A stretch of DNA of 64,000 nt, taken from Hypomyces perniciosus (taxonomy: Eukaryota; Ascomycota; Sordariomycetes; Hypocreales; Hypocreaceae). The translations under genes and the position numbers were made by a program. This document shows, one piece after another, positions 1 through 12,213 of this stretch. The stretch lies in NCBI GenBank assembly GCA_008477525.1, contig SPDT01000005.1, positions 2,170,001-2,234,000 of the forward strand, read 5' to 3'. The notes beneath the pieces are model-generated. The model saw only the letters and a program-made list of their open reading frames with translations, searched no databases and was not told where the DNA came from. Position 1 is the first letter of the stretch. Every line of letters starts with the position of its first letter.

Positions 1-1397
1 GACCTGAAGAACTCAACTCTCCTCGAAGCTGTACGCTCTCCATCCGTAGTCCGTTCAGCTCTCTGCGTAGCATCTCATTTTCAGCCATAGCGGTGCTACA
101 ATGAGATTGCAATACTCGAATATGATCGGCCTGTCGTTGGTGCTCCGCAATGGCTGCCAATTGATTAGTCAAAAATGGTCGCCAAGTCTTGCGTCTTGTA
201 TATTACTAACCTTTGGTAAGAATCTCCCATTTAGAGGCCTTTGAACCGCGCTCTTGTGGCATCAAATCTCGTAATTGGTCAAACAGCTCCTTCATTTCCG
301 TTCGTCGCTTTCGTTCGGCCAGCTTGTGGCTAGCTCTCAGCTCAGGGGTTCGACTATAGGGTGAATTGGTCGCTCCGCCAGCCTCTGACTGAAGATCGCT
401 GATTTGCTTATGCTGCATACTATGGTGATGCACATGTGGAGGGAAATCTGCAGAGTTTATCCGAGAGAATTCTCCATCGTCTAGCCTGCGCTGGCCAGTC
501 GGTAAACGGGAATCCGTCGTTATTTGACTGCTCGCGATAGAATCGGTAATGCTACTCCGTCTGGAATTATCGTAGTGATGTGGGCTAATACGCTGAATAT
601 CTTCCTCGGGGAAAGCCCATGCCTGGCCCTTGGTTGGCTCTGCAGCGCGGGCAATATGACTGGTGGTCGGTCCAGTAATGGTTGGAGCCGTCTTGACCAT
701 CTTGGGCTCCGGGTTGCGTTCGGCACTCGGCTGATAGCCGTTTGAGATTCTGTGGCCGGACAAGGCCTCGCGTCCCGGCCTTGGGTTTCGCTGTGTATGG
801 AGAGTGCTCTGTATGGATGATGTTGATTGGTTGTTGCTGGTGTATGGAGATCCTCCCAAGCGCATATCGCTAAGCCCTTGATTAATCCGGCTGTCCACGC
901 TTTCACGTCGGGGCCCTATGCCGGGGGCAAGTCCCTCCCCCAATGTTGCTCCAGTGTTGTTTGTCGACTCCAACGAGGTCGGCCGGTGTTCAAATCGGCG
1001 GTGATCCATGCTTCCAGGTGTTGTTGGTGAAACCATAGAGGCAACGCTCATATTACTGGTAGATGGCGAAACAAGCGGAACCATGTTAGAGGCTACGGGT
1101 GAAGGAGTCTTATCGGCAGAAGAGTAGCCTGATCCCGTTGGACTAAGGCCATTGACTGAGAAAGAAGCGGCTGATGTGTCTATGCAATCATGAGTATGAG
1201 GGAAAGTGACCTAAAGATTCATTTAGAGGAAACGTACGTTTGCTGGGCGCCTCGTGCGTGGAATAAAACCCGGAATCGCGCAACTGCGGACCAGTTGAGT
1301 GATGAGAAGGTGGCCGGTCGTCCTTGTTAAGGATATTGGTTAACCCAACAGACTTGGTAGGCAGCATCCGCTGCGTCCGAGTTTCCATTTGGGACAT
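1..1397 (-). CDS. bHLH transcription factor, 3' end cut by the window edge
   Basis: Exons read as complement(1238..1397), (211..1179) and (<1..153). The introns are 58 nt (GTACGT..TAG) and 57 nt (GTTAGT..CAG, with a CTAAT branch site), and the frame holds across both joins, giving 427 residues before the edge. The first ~325 residues are Ser/Pro/Thr-rich and probably disordered. A basic helix-loop-helix follows: the basic part SHKLAERKRRTEMKELFDQL, then the loop with RGSKASKWEILTKA, then helix 2 (IAEHQRQADHIRVLQ) encoded after the second intron. A leucine-repeat-like coiled stretch follows up to the edge. E and RKRR in the basic region are the usual E-box (CACGTG) readers. It resembles the Pezizomycotina bHLH proteins annotated as GlcD-gamma-like, but that name comes from memory and its function is not established. 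The start at 1397 has a good context (ACAAATGT). More than 10 kb of gene-free DNA lies upstream. Confidence 0.88.
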
Positions 1398-1950
1398 TTG
1401 TGGTGAGGATGAGCGTAGAAGGTGGTGGTCGTAGGTTGTTGAGGGGATAATAGGCTGTCGACGGACGGGGTTTCGTTTCTAAGTGAGGGACTGGGGTGAC
1501 GGGATTCGAAGAATGCTCTGGAGAAGGGTCGAGGCGGCGGGAAGTTCGACGACGGATGCTCACAGCAATGAGCAAACACGGACAGAGAATTGGCGAGCGC
1601 AAAGCGACAGCTCTCGCTCAGGTAGAGGCGCGAGCGACGGAGGATATGGTAGTACAGGTCAGAAAGAGGAGTAGTAGTTGCTGTGGTGGGAGCCCATCAA
1701 ATGCCGTCTGATAACTAAAGGAGAAGTTGGATTGTATTGTACTGGATGGTATTGTCTTGAAGGAGTGAGGTTCCAAAGAGGGTGTGTGGTTTTCTGCTGG
1801 CGACGTCTGATGGGGAGAAGAGAGAAAAAGGTTGGTCGGGACTGGGCGCGATTTGGGATTAGGATTTGAACTTGGGGGAGGGGATCGAGGTTAAGGCCAA
1901 GGATGGATGGACCAGGTACCGTAAGGGAAAGGATGGATTGGATTGTACAA

Positions 1951-1987
1951 GTAGTAGTAGTAGTAGTAGTACGGAGTATACTCCGTA
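1951..1987. repeat. GTA microsatellite joined to an 18-bp palindrome
   Basis: Seven GTA units (1951-1971) run into the perfect palindrome TACGGAGTATACTCCGTA (1970-1987), and a further TACTCCGTA copy follows about 10 bp later. This is the densest leftmost example of the dispersed family described in the findings. Confidence 0.9.
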
Positions 1988-4900
1988 CCTAGTACTCCGT
2001 ACCCGCTCACAGGGCCATTTGGGGCAGCCAGAGCACGGAAGAACAGCGAACCTATGGGCGTACGAGGTACATGGGACAGGGAACAGCCCGCACTTTTTAG
2101 TGCTGGCCAGAACCCTGTAGCACAAATCGGCGAGTGCGGGCTGCTGCCGCGACTGCTACGGTACCTGCGAGTGCATGCACACAGCGTTGAACATGGGGAA
2201 CAGGGACGACGAAGGAGAATGTTTGCGCGCACACCCATGGCCGAACTAAGAATAGCAGATCCATAGGGGCAAAGATGTGTGTACATTTTAGAAATTGGTA
2301 CCCATTTCCCCGGCACAAGCACAACAACTGACACAGAACTAACACCGACAAACATCGGGCCACAGGGCAGGGAGACACAACACAAAGGCCCATCATAAGG
2401 TACTTCATACACCATACACATAACGTACAAACAGGGTTGCAGTAGGTAGCCAGATGCTACCCAAGTGTTTGGAGACTCTGAGAGAGCCAAGCCCAGTGAT
2501 GGACCAAGGACCCCGGTGTGTCCTGGGTCCCTGTCTGTATGTACTCCTACTTCTAGGCATCGGTAGGTACTAGGTACCAATAGTATGAGGTACGTACCGT
2601 CTGAGGTGCTTGTAATTACGGCACACTGGAGCAGTCACAGCCCTCATCTATCGTAGATCTGGCAGAGCCACGCAGCACCACGCACTTCGAATCGCCAGTG
2701 GCCGGCCCATGGGCGGAACCCCGGGGGCGTGTGCGCTGTCTTGCGACAAGCTGCTTCTGATGGACCGCGGTGCTCCCGAGGCGACGCCGCATTTGGCAAG
2801 GTGCCCAACCAGGCCACGCCCACACGGCAGGGTCACGGTAAGGCGCCTCGCTCAGCGGGGACTCGGAGGGGCTTCCAGGGCCTTCAGCGCAGTGCTCCAA
2901 CCGGCTTCAGCGCCTGAACAGGTTATTGACCATTGAGACGTGGGCAAGGGGGGGGCCAAATAGCCCAAATAGCGAGTGGCATGTGGCTGGCAGCCCAGCT
3001 GGCTGTGGCTCAGGCTAATAATACAAGCAAGCACTCCATGATGAATGTCCAAGTATGAGTACTCGGTCCATCCCTAAGGTACGACTCGTTACGAGTATGC
3101 CTTTTGCGGCACCGTCAAGCGAAAACAACCCCAGCCGACTAGTACTCCGTATTTTCGGCTATTGTGCGTCTTACATACATACATGTTTGGTAGGAGAAGC
3201 TGTTCCCCACTATCCGTGTTACCAAAAGCCCTATAGCGAACTGCCTTTTACTAGTCCTACCTGTAGGTACTAGTACTAGTAACAGATTGCGTTACGGAAC
3301 GCCAGATAAAAGCGTGGGTTCCGGGCGGGGGTGACGGAGTAGTACCTCATTGCGACACGTTTCGCCCTGGATGCGTCCTCCACTTCGCACTTAGTGGTGG
3401 TAATGCGAAGAAGCGCATGAAGTTACGATGGGCCAAAATCGCCCGCTGCCACCCTCCTGGTCTTTTCTCTGACTGTGGAGGTGCCCAAGAATGGCTCGTT
3501 TTGGTGACCACTTGTACTCTTTGTACCTTGCTGTGTAACACTACCTATACTACCTATACATAATGTGTCTGGTTTCGTATGACAGATTGTCACTAGAGAC
3601 AATGACACCACACTTCGTTTTTCAACGATGAAATTGCGCTGTTGCGCTCTCCCTGTCGGCTCTCTTCCCTCTTGGTCGCATCGAAATCGTTTTACCGACC
3701 AGTAAATACGTGTGAGCCAGAGTTGCTCAGACGGCGTCCGATACACGAGCATCTACCTACCTTAGTAGTATATACATAGAGCCCCTTGCCGGGCGCGGTA
3801 GGTACCTAGTAGAGGTCCGAGTACTCGTACATTACGCCACTGCCTTACAAGCTGCCTTCGAATTGTGCTGCCGGGGGAATAATTCGGATTTCACAGCCAC
3901 TTCGCCCACAACGACTAGACTAATAGTGGTATTTGCTTCAAACCCACTTCGACTCCACATTAAAGATCGCATAACCGGTGAATAATGGGAATTGGCAAAT
4001 ACGAAGTAATCAACATCCATCCAAGATCGCCGCGCCTATGAACCAAAAGAAAAAGAAACAAGAAACGGGAGAAAACGAAAAAAGAGACATTGACGGAAAA
4101 AGAAAGACGGTCAGCATGGTGAGGCGGATAACGGTGATTGGCTTGGGTCAAGGTAAGAGAGTGAATGGATGAATGGTATGCCCGCCCACGCGATGCTGTC
4201 ACTCGCATGCCAGCAACTACGGACACGCCCTGTCCAAACCTCCGGCGCGAGCACGTTCCTGTCCGATGAGACCCTGAAAGGCTGCACCAATGGGGTCGAG
4301 GCGCCAGGCAGCAAAAGGATTTCGGTACTTCGTATACACGTATGACGTGCTGTGCCTAGGGTTGGGGAAAACCCTGTTCTGTCTGCCGGGAGTCTTTGTC
4401 ATGACGAGCGCTACCCAGCACACAGCAATGCCGTGGCCGTCGCTCCCAAGCCCGCGACTTGGCAACCAGGCAACTCTACTCCGTATGTAAGTCTAAGTAC
4501 ATAAAAGGGGGGGCATGAAAAGGCTGGAATATGGTTGGCTTTTGGCGAGAGCCAGGGCTCCTCGTGCCGCTGTGGATGGGATTGACCTAATGGTGCTCTC
4601 TCGATCCACACACACATTCGCCCAGATTTGTGCATATGCGCGATCTTCCGCCGCCACGTGAGGCTCGCCCGACCAGCCCCAACTAGCTTAGTGACTAGCC
4701 AGTTACTACTCAACTACTGCTACTACTAAACTAGCTCACTGGAGGAAATCGGCCGTATGAGTCGGAACCGGAGAAAGCGACCTGTCTTCTCTGGCTTAGG
4801 TATTTAGCATTGGATCATCAACACGCAGGGCCGTTTTTTTCGGCAGCCTCTGCATGTGTTTGAAACGTGTTTGATGCGGGCTGCAGCTTCGATGTGCGGT

Positions 4901-5495
4901 GACCACGATTATTCATTCTCATTCATTTATTCCATTCATGTCATTCATGTCATTCACAAATTTCACGGAACTTGACAAAGGGAGGTCACTTCAAGTCATA
5001 TATATGCAACCAACTCATAAATAAATGATGACAGCGGGATTTGTTCCACTGAAAACGCACGCATCCATCCCGATCGCGCCTGGCCCTGTCAAAAACCTCG
5101 TGAGAATGGGGCTCTAGGGCACTTCTGGAATGTTTTCGCATTCAGCCATGAACTAGGAAATGTGGACATCGCCGTCCGTCCTCGATAGTGTCTGCGCCGC
5201 TCGGCGATATGCAACCATGGAGAGGGGCGCCTTATACTTTATCCTAGGAGCAGGAAAAAGAGGGGAGAGGGTGGGAGAAGCGTCACGGAACGACGGTTTA
5301 AAAAATCCTCGTGGCTCGATAATAGCTCGATAGCTCGTTGCGTGGGCTGCACGTCTTACTCAGGCACAGCACGCTATGGTGAGAGTGGAGTGAACGGCAC
5401 AACAACTAAAGCGTCGGCCGAGACCGAAGTATCGGCCTATGCGAGTGAGCGATTGACCGAACAAACAACCCGTTTGTTTTAAAAAGAAAAAAAAA

Positions 5496-5527
<32 letters not shown>

Positions 5528-7002
5528 AAAGGCCGAACTGACTGGGAGGAGCGAACGAAACGAAACGAAACAAACTAAAGCAAGGGCTGATAAAGAAGGC
5601 TCACAGGCTTTTACCATCGCCTGCAAAAAGACGCGGTTTCGTTTAAATTAGGTACATTTGCTTTTTGCTCTCGGACTCTCTCTTCCCCCTTTTTTGCTTT
5701 TTCGTTGCTCCCATGGCTTGTGCTCAATGGTTGCAGTTCGGCCACGCGAGCGGAATCCAACCAATTCTGTAATGTGCATTTCGCCCAGACGCCAGCAGCG
5801 CGCTGCTGACTCTCAAAAAGCATGTGTCAGTCAGTCAGTCGCGCGTCAACCTACAGCAGCAAGGGGTTCCTCGTTATCATCAGACGCTGGAGCACAGGTG
5901 CTAATGCAGCTTTCGTTTCCCTCTTTTTTTTGCTGTTCTTATTATAGATATTATTGTTGTTATCCTTCATACTTCATATTTCTCAGTTATCTTTTCTCCT
6001 CTGTCCGTCCTGTCCTTGCCGCGCGCAGCCCATCAGCGCGAAGGAAGCGCAAGCCAAGGAACCCTAGTAACGGCGCGACAAAAAGTCCATGGCTGCGGGC
6101 ACGCCACTGCAATTCAGCACTTGAATGTTTCATCGTTTGGTGCGGTACTAATGTACTTTGCCGTTACTTATTTTAGTGTGGATTATCCAGTTCTTCCGCT
6201 AATTATCCCCAGAGCCACTTTGCTGTTAAATATCGATACGAGTAAACAGGCCACTATCACTGGCGAACTTGCGTCTAAAACACTGTTTGGTGATGCACAG
6301 ACAGACGAGTAGAGAGCCGCTATGGTCGTACGAAGTATTACATCAGTACCTATGTAGTAGTATAATCATGTACGAGTACTTCGTAGTATCCATCTATTTC
6401 TTTAACCAAATAGATGCATGCGGGCTTTGTGTCACCTACGAAGTTACAACTACTATTACAGGTGCGTCAGACTTTAAAGCGTGGATACCGTACGCAGGCA
6501 GAAGCATTTTCATGACCATTTGGGACGATTCTTGGCTATCACATATGTCACACCGTGCCCAAGCCCACACGGATCGCTATAAAATATATGAATCGCACTG
6601 TCTTCGCACAGTGCAGTACCCTTTCCGGCTCTCGCTACTTCGTACATGACAAAGACTTGAATAAACTTCCACTGGTAAACCTCGACTTATCCCCATTCAA
6701 CTCGAACATGGTGGGTAATTGGGTGATGTCCACGTGGTCCTCCCTCGCCTTGCAACAGCACTCCCCCGTCTCTGAGACAAGAAGGCTTTTTTCGTGGCGG
6801 CGCTCGACAAGGAACAGGGGCCACTTGGGGGCGTCTGCGCCTCGTTCTCCAATTCAACTTTGTGATGATGGCCCCAACGACGTGGGGGAATCGGTGTGTT
6901 TTACTACTACTCGTACTCCGTACAGGCACACGCTGGTTCTCAGTCAAGATCAACAAGCAAACGCCACAGTTGATACGGTTAATATCAACCTCGGTCAGAC
7001 GG

Positions 7003-7018
7003 TACGGAGTACTCCGTA
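7003..7018. repeat. Perfect 16-bp palindrome TACGGAGTACTCCGTA
   Basis: The sequence is its own reverse complement. The same 16-mer recurs exactly at 9672-9687. Half-copies surround it, for example at 6913-6920 and 7526-7543. It lies in gene-free DNA. Confidence 0.95.
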
Positions 7019-9663
7019 TCTACTCGTACCATGTCAACGGAGATTTCGGCAAGCTACTGTTGTTTTATTGATGAGGCTCACGACTATCCCCGGCTTCTCC
7101 CCGGCGAATATTGGAATATTGGCAAGCCATGACGGTTTTCGGCAGAATTCTGAATTGCTGTCAACGGGCGTCTCCCATTCACGTCGTCCCTCGAAGCTGG
7201 AAGCCCGTTGCCTGGTTTCAATTTTCCGTAATTCTAGACCGAGACAGGGTACTTCGTATGTGCTGCCCCTTTTATGCACCCTGCACGCTACATACCTTGG
7301 TGCATGCACACAATTCATGACAGGCGAGCTTGGCAGAATGATGACTGGCAAAGCCTGACGAGCCATGATTCATATTCCGCTACAAGAACGAAGCACTAAT
7401 GACAGAAACAGTGACAGGAAGATACAATATTACTACTAGTAATACTACTGCTAGTAGCACCGCTTTCCGCTGCATCGACCACATGTTCGTCACACGGCTC
7501 CATACGGAACATGCACTCGTATATCGTACGAAGTACGAAGTACTCATACATATATGCATGCGTGGGAAAGCAGAGGCTTCGTGTCCAGAGACATTCACCA
7601 GCCCTGCACGCCAGAGTGGTCCAGTAGAATGATGCTTCGACAAGATGCGGACGGAGTATTTGTCATCAAGGCTTGGAGATGTTGTCCCTTGTCGCCCCGC
7701 GAAGATCTTGCGTATGTTGACCTATCACAGCAAGCTATACTGTGCCATTGAGACTAATTAGTGCATTCATGGACTTCACATCACTGCAAGACATGAGAGA
7801 CACATGTCCGTTTTTCGACATCCTGTCTCAGTTGTCTTTCCATACTCGAACACCTCTCTGGTGCCGGCTGTTGAAAAAAGTACGAGTACGAAGTACAGAG
7901 GGCGTTCAAGTGGTGCTGCGCAAAATGATAGGTAAGATACGAGTACATGGCCAATGCACGCACATTGGGCGTTCGGAATGGCATGCCCCCCCGTCCGCGA
8001 CAACCAGGAAGCCAAGTCAAGACTCGCGACATTGTTGCGTCTCCTTCGAAGCCAAATGCCGAGTAAGGGTTGCATGGCCAATGCACACCAAACGAATGGG
8101 AACATGCATCTCAATATCCGCGGAGGACAGATCCGACGAAACAAGCCCTAGTCAATGGCAAGCAAGGTCATCCAACGGCCGCCAACGAAAGTTCATTCAG
8201 CTTCAAGCATGGTTCTCGTTCTCCTAAGCCGGAAACAGCCTTTGGGGTTCGTGCGGCTGTCTCCGTTGATGCCTATTCTCGGCCATGTACCGAGCTGTGA
8301 AGCCCAGAACGAGATGGTTGCTGCTGCGTTGTGGCTATTCCCAACAGTAACATACTCGTACATTGCTCTTTGCCAACCACTCATTTCCAATAGAGTTTGC
8401 GATCTATGTTGAAGGTCGAACGACCTTTCACCACTTGCCGCATTCGGTTGCACAGCTGCTTGCTGTACGAAGTAACATCGGCTCAAGTTGCATGGTCGAA
8501 ACACATACCCTACCTAGGAGCTGGTATCTTCTGCCGCGGAAAACTTCACCTCCTTGTTGGGCTGCCATTTAGATGGGGGAGCTGAATATCCACACAGAGT
8601 ACGGAGTACGGAGTACATAACTCACCTTTCCTTTTTCTTCTTTTTTCTATCTAAGCGGCTACGACTGGAACACCAGATTTTGTCTTGGTCTAAGGGAGGG
8701 CCTTCTCCCCGATTGCTCCGTTTGCGAATACTCCCAGAAAGCTTACTTTTAAGACCAGCATTCACACCGGTATCCCTCCAATGCACGGGGAAGTCCTCCG
8801 GGATACCAAACACGCGTGCATGCAAGTCCGAATTTGCCCAGACACAAAAATAGCAAGCCCCTGGTTATTCATCTTCCCTGTGTCCCTCTGCAGTTTGTTT
8901 AGTATGAGTGAGACATTCACAAGACAAAACTCAGCTTCCACAAGACACAGAGCATCCCGCGATGAGCATATTGATCCTGATCTGAGTTAATCGAATGAAT
9001 GTCTCAGAGGCACAAAACCACATGCTCACTAATCGTGCCGCTCCCGTCACTAGTGAAGCACTTCCTAGAACTTGATTCGAATACTATTACCACTCCATTC
9101 AGAGCATGCAGGGAAGTGGAATACTACTACTACATGGAGAGCTCCGCATCTCGCACAAAATATTTCCGCGTCTCAGGAACCATGTATTTGGTCCAGATGG
9201 AATAATCCTGCGGAGCACAAGAATACGAATCGGCGAGCACTCGTAGCCTTGCCTGCAAACGTCAGGGCAAGTGTCCAACCACCTACGAAGACTCCGTAGC
9301 TGACTTGCTCTCAGGTGGACGCCACAATACGGCGTCCTTGCGTCTGGAATGTGGATCCCACAAAAGCCCGTCATTGTGCAGGAAACAGATCAGGGGGCAT
9401 TTATTGGGTACCACGGAGTATCTTTCTTTTTTATATCACAGCTTACCTTGTCTGCCCAGCACCGTCGACACACAGGACACAGCATGAACTGACTAGTCAT
9501 TCGCGGAGACTATTACCTCGTTGTACGGAGGAGTATACAGTAGTACTACTGCTTGAATGCAATGAATCTCGATTCATGGTGGACCCTTGGCCCTTGGCTC
9601 GTGCTCCGGAATCCAGACGGCAGACTTGAGTTTGATGCCAGGGCCAATTTTTGACCGAAGTAT

Positions 9664-9687
9664 GTACGAAGTACGGAGTACTCCGTA
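9664..9687. repeat. TACGAAGTAC overlapping a second TACGGAGTACTCCGTA palindrome
   Basis: Both versions of the motif family occur back to back: TACGAAGTAC at 9664-9673 shares its last bases with TACGGAGTACTCCGTA at 9672-9687. It lies in gene-free DNA. Confidence 0.95.
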
Positions 9688-10742
9688 CAAGATATTGAAA
9701 AATGGAACGATTCTCCAGCCATGGTGGTACAAATTGTGCCAGTGTTCACCCACAAGGTCTCACCACGACTCAAGTCTCCTGGTCAAACTAACACATATTA
9801 CTCAACGGGAACGGAGCAAGCAGATGCACCCCCCTTGTGAACCCGGAATTCTCAACCTTGGGTGATGGGCGTGTCTCACTGGTTTCTCGGGCAAGGTCGA
9901 TTAGACCGGTCCAGCCACAGCCGGTGATATAGGTATGATCGACCCAGGTATTCCGAACAGATTGCCCCCCCTGTCGCGGCGTACGTACGCCACCTTGTTT
10001 CCGAGTCCAGGGGACGGGAAAGATGGATGGTGGTGTCGTGTTAGTATTTGTGTTCACGCACACACACATATACACGTTCTTGGCCATCATGGCGACGCAG
10101 CCTCACCGTAGGCTCGTGGAACATGGGCAAAAAGAATGTTTGGTTGGCCCTTTTGTTCGACAGCCACAACAAGGAGGGTCTTGGGTGCTCGAGGCCGTGC
10201 ACGCCGGTTCGTCTCGTAGCACCACGCGGGCCTTCTCGTATGTACATTCATTTGCCATACTAAGTATTTGTCATTTGTGATTGTGATCCGGTTGGATTGA
10301 AATCAGTCACAATGTTGGCGCGACGTCTACACCGAGATGGGGAATGAGATCTTGGGGAAGGGGGCCGAATGCTCCGTGCTCCCCTTTTTTTCATTTCTGC
10401 TGGCGAATGAGCATATGACGACACGGGAATATGGAGAAGATGCCCGATTTGCGACTGTCTTTCCCTCATCTCCATTGAAAGTCACGCGGAGTACCCCCTC
10501 TGTGTTACACGTGTGTTGTTGTTGGTCGTAAGTTCTCTCAACATGCCTACGCGCCTTGGCTAAATCGTGGGTTAAGATTGAGACCTTGACCAGATCGTCG
10601 ATCGTTCCAGGCATCAACTGCTGTCCTGTCTCCTTGGAAAGGCCAAGCCTGCCGGGGTGGTGGATGTGTACTGTCTGTACCGCTGTCATGGAGACGGGAA
10701 AGGGGGGGAGGGGCGATGATGCAGGAGACGTATGTACTCCGG

Positions 10743-10788
10743 ACACACGCACACGCACACACACGCGCGCGCGCGGTTTTGGGGGGGG
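10743..10788. repeat. Alternating CA/CG tract followed by a G8 run
   Basis: Positions 10743-10775 alternate purine and pyrimidine without a break (33 bp; CA-rich on the left, pure CG on the right). A short T run and eight Gs (10781-10788) follow. Tracts of this type can adopt Z-DNA under negative supercoiling. Confidence 0.85.
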
Positions 10789-12213
10789 AGCAGAGAATAT
10801 GGGTACTTTGCGCACGAGGACAAGATTCTGCAGAGAGTGGGTGTGACGAGAGGGCGATTGCTGTGACTGAGACAAGGTGTGTAACTCTGGCTACGGTGAG
10901 GCTGTTGGAGCTGTGATGGCCAGAATCATCCATCCACCATCCACCTGTGATGAGAGAACCGAGGCATGGAGATACCCGTGATGAGGGTTTACCCCATCAG
11001 CGGCAAACTTGGGGCTGATCATGATGGAGGGACAGGTCCGGTTTCTTTATTCGCACGGTAGGTCAACGAGGACGATGCTGGATGGCGTCTCAGTTTCGGG
11101 GACTGTATCCCTCCAAGCGGGTGACAAAAAAGAGGGACCACAAGGGATACACATCTGATCAGAGAGTTAGCTGACAGAGTATTAGGGTTTTTTTACTATT
11201 ATATTGTATTTTAATATAAATACCAGCTAGATAGGAGCTATTGATCGTAGTGATGGGAATCTATTGCAATGAGAGTGACCTATTGCCACTAGGGTAATAT
11301 AGGGCATTCGGAGTTACTAGCTACAGTACTTATGTGTTTGCGATCCCTCTTTTTTTCGTCACCGTTTGCCCTCAATTATCGTGATAGCACTCCGTACTAC
11401 TTCCAATAATCGTTATAGTCCACGCCAAATTCTAACTTTCCATTAGTATTTCTCTTCTTAAATCTTATGATCTCATATCCACCTTTCTCCAGTGCATCTC
11501 CGTCTTTCTCCACTACACATAAGTGTCGCTAATATGCAGCGTCTTCGCCTCCCAAATATCACGAATCATCTGCTACCAGACCACCAAATCCATTTGTCCT
11601 ATCCTGAGTAATGTACAAAGTACTTTAGCGTCTGTATACCAAGGCATCCCCTACTCCCACACATCTGGATTCAATCTATTATACTTTTCCTCTGTTGGCT
11701 CATGACATGTGCAGCCGAGAAACGAGAACTGGAAAGTGATAAGTGACAGATAATGGCCGACATCCAGTCCTGAGAGAAAAATATTATCTCATCAATCGCG
11801 TGAATCGGAGAGCCCCGCCTGCGTCTTCGAAACCATAAAGCCACGGAAGTGGTGATGGCGTGGTTTCATGACCATGGCTATCTAATTGGGGGTCGTCCAA
11901 GTCGAAGGGAGAGGTGTACGAAGTATTATCAAGTTCATTCTTACAGACGGTAGAGATATGATAGGCCGTAAAAACTCAATCTATTATAGAATTCTTTCTG
12001 CACTTTTTGTTCTGTTCTGTTCCCTTCCGTTCCCGTGCGTATTCCTTCGTAAGCCAATAAGACTCAAAATGCCCCTTTTTGCTCGTATTAATTGTGGGCA
12101 GCCATAAACAAATAAAATCGTAGAAAGGTTCGAAGAAACCGAAAAAGATCAAATCACCACTGCGCCTATACATCTATGTGCAGAAATAAACCCCCTAGCA
12201 AGAACACGGCATT

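Larger units (their letters stand above)
1398..12213. other. 10.8 kb gene-poor spacer
   Basis: No ORF here shows a recognisable domain, coherent codon use or a convincing spliced structure. The spacer lies upstream of the bHLH gene and downstream of PEX5. It holds many copies of the TACGGAGTA/TACGAAGTA sequence family, a GTA trinucleotide run (1951-1971), a TA run (5497-5516), CATT-rich DNA (about 4915-4955), pyrimidine-rich blocks (about 5650-6020) and an alternating CA/CG tract (10743-10775). The part around 11160-11700 is AT-richer and looks decayed. The spacer may contain promoter DNA for the bHLH gene, untranslated exons or eroded mobile DNA; I cannot tell which. Confidence 0.7.

Noticed and set aside
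1891..2580. 229-codon - strand ORF
   Set aside because: Includes a run of tyrosines produced by the GTA microsatellite and has no recognisable domain; a chance frame.
5658..6176. 172-codon + strand ORF in a pyrimidine-rich block
   Set aside because: Composition follows the local T/C richness (Ser/Phe/Cys/Tyr runs); no domain and no splice support.
6555..7358. 267-codon + strand ORF in the left desert
   Set aside because: No domain, erratic composition, and it contains a full motif-family palindrome in its middle (7003-7018), translated as ordinary sequence. Looks like chance.
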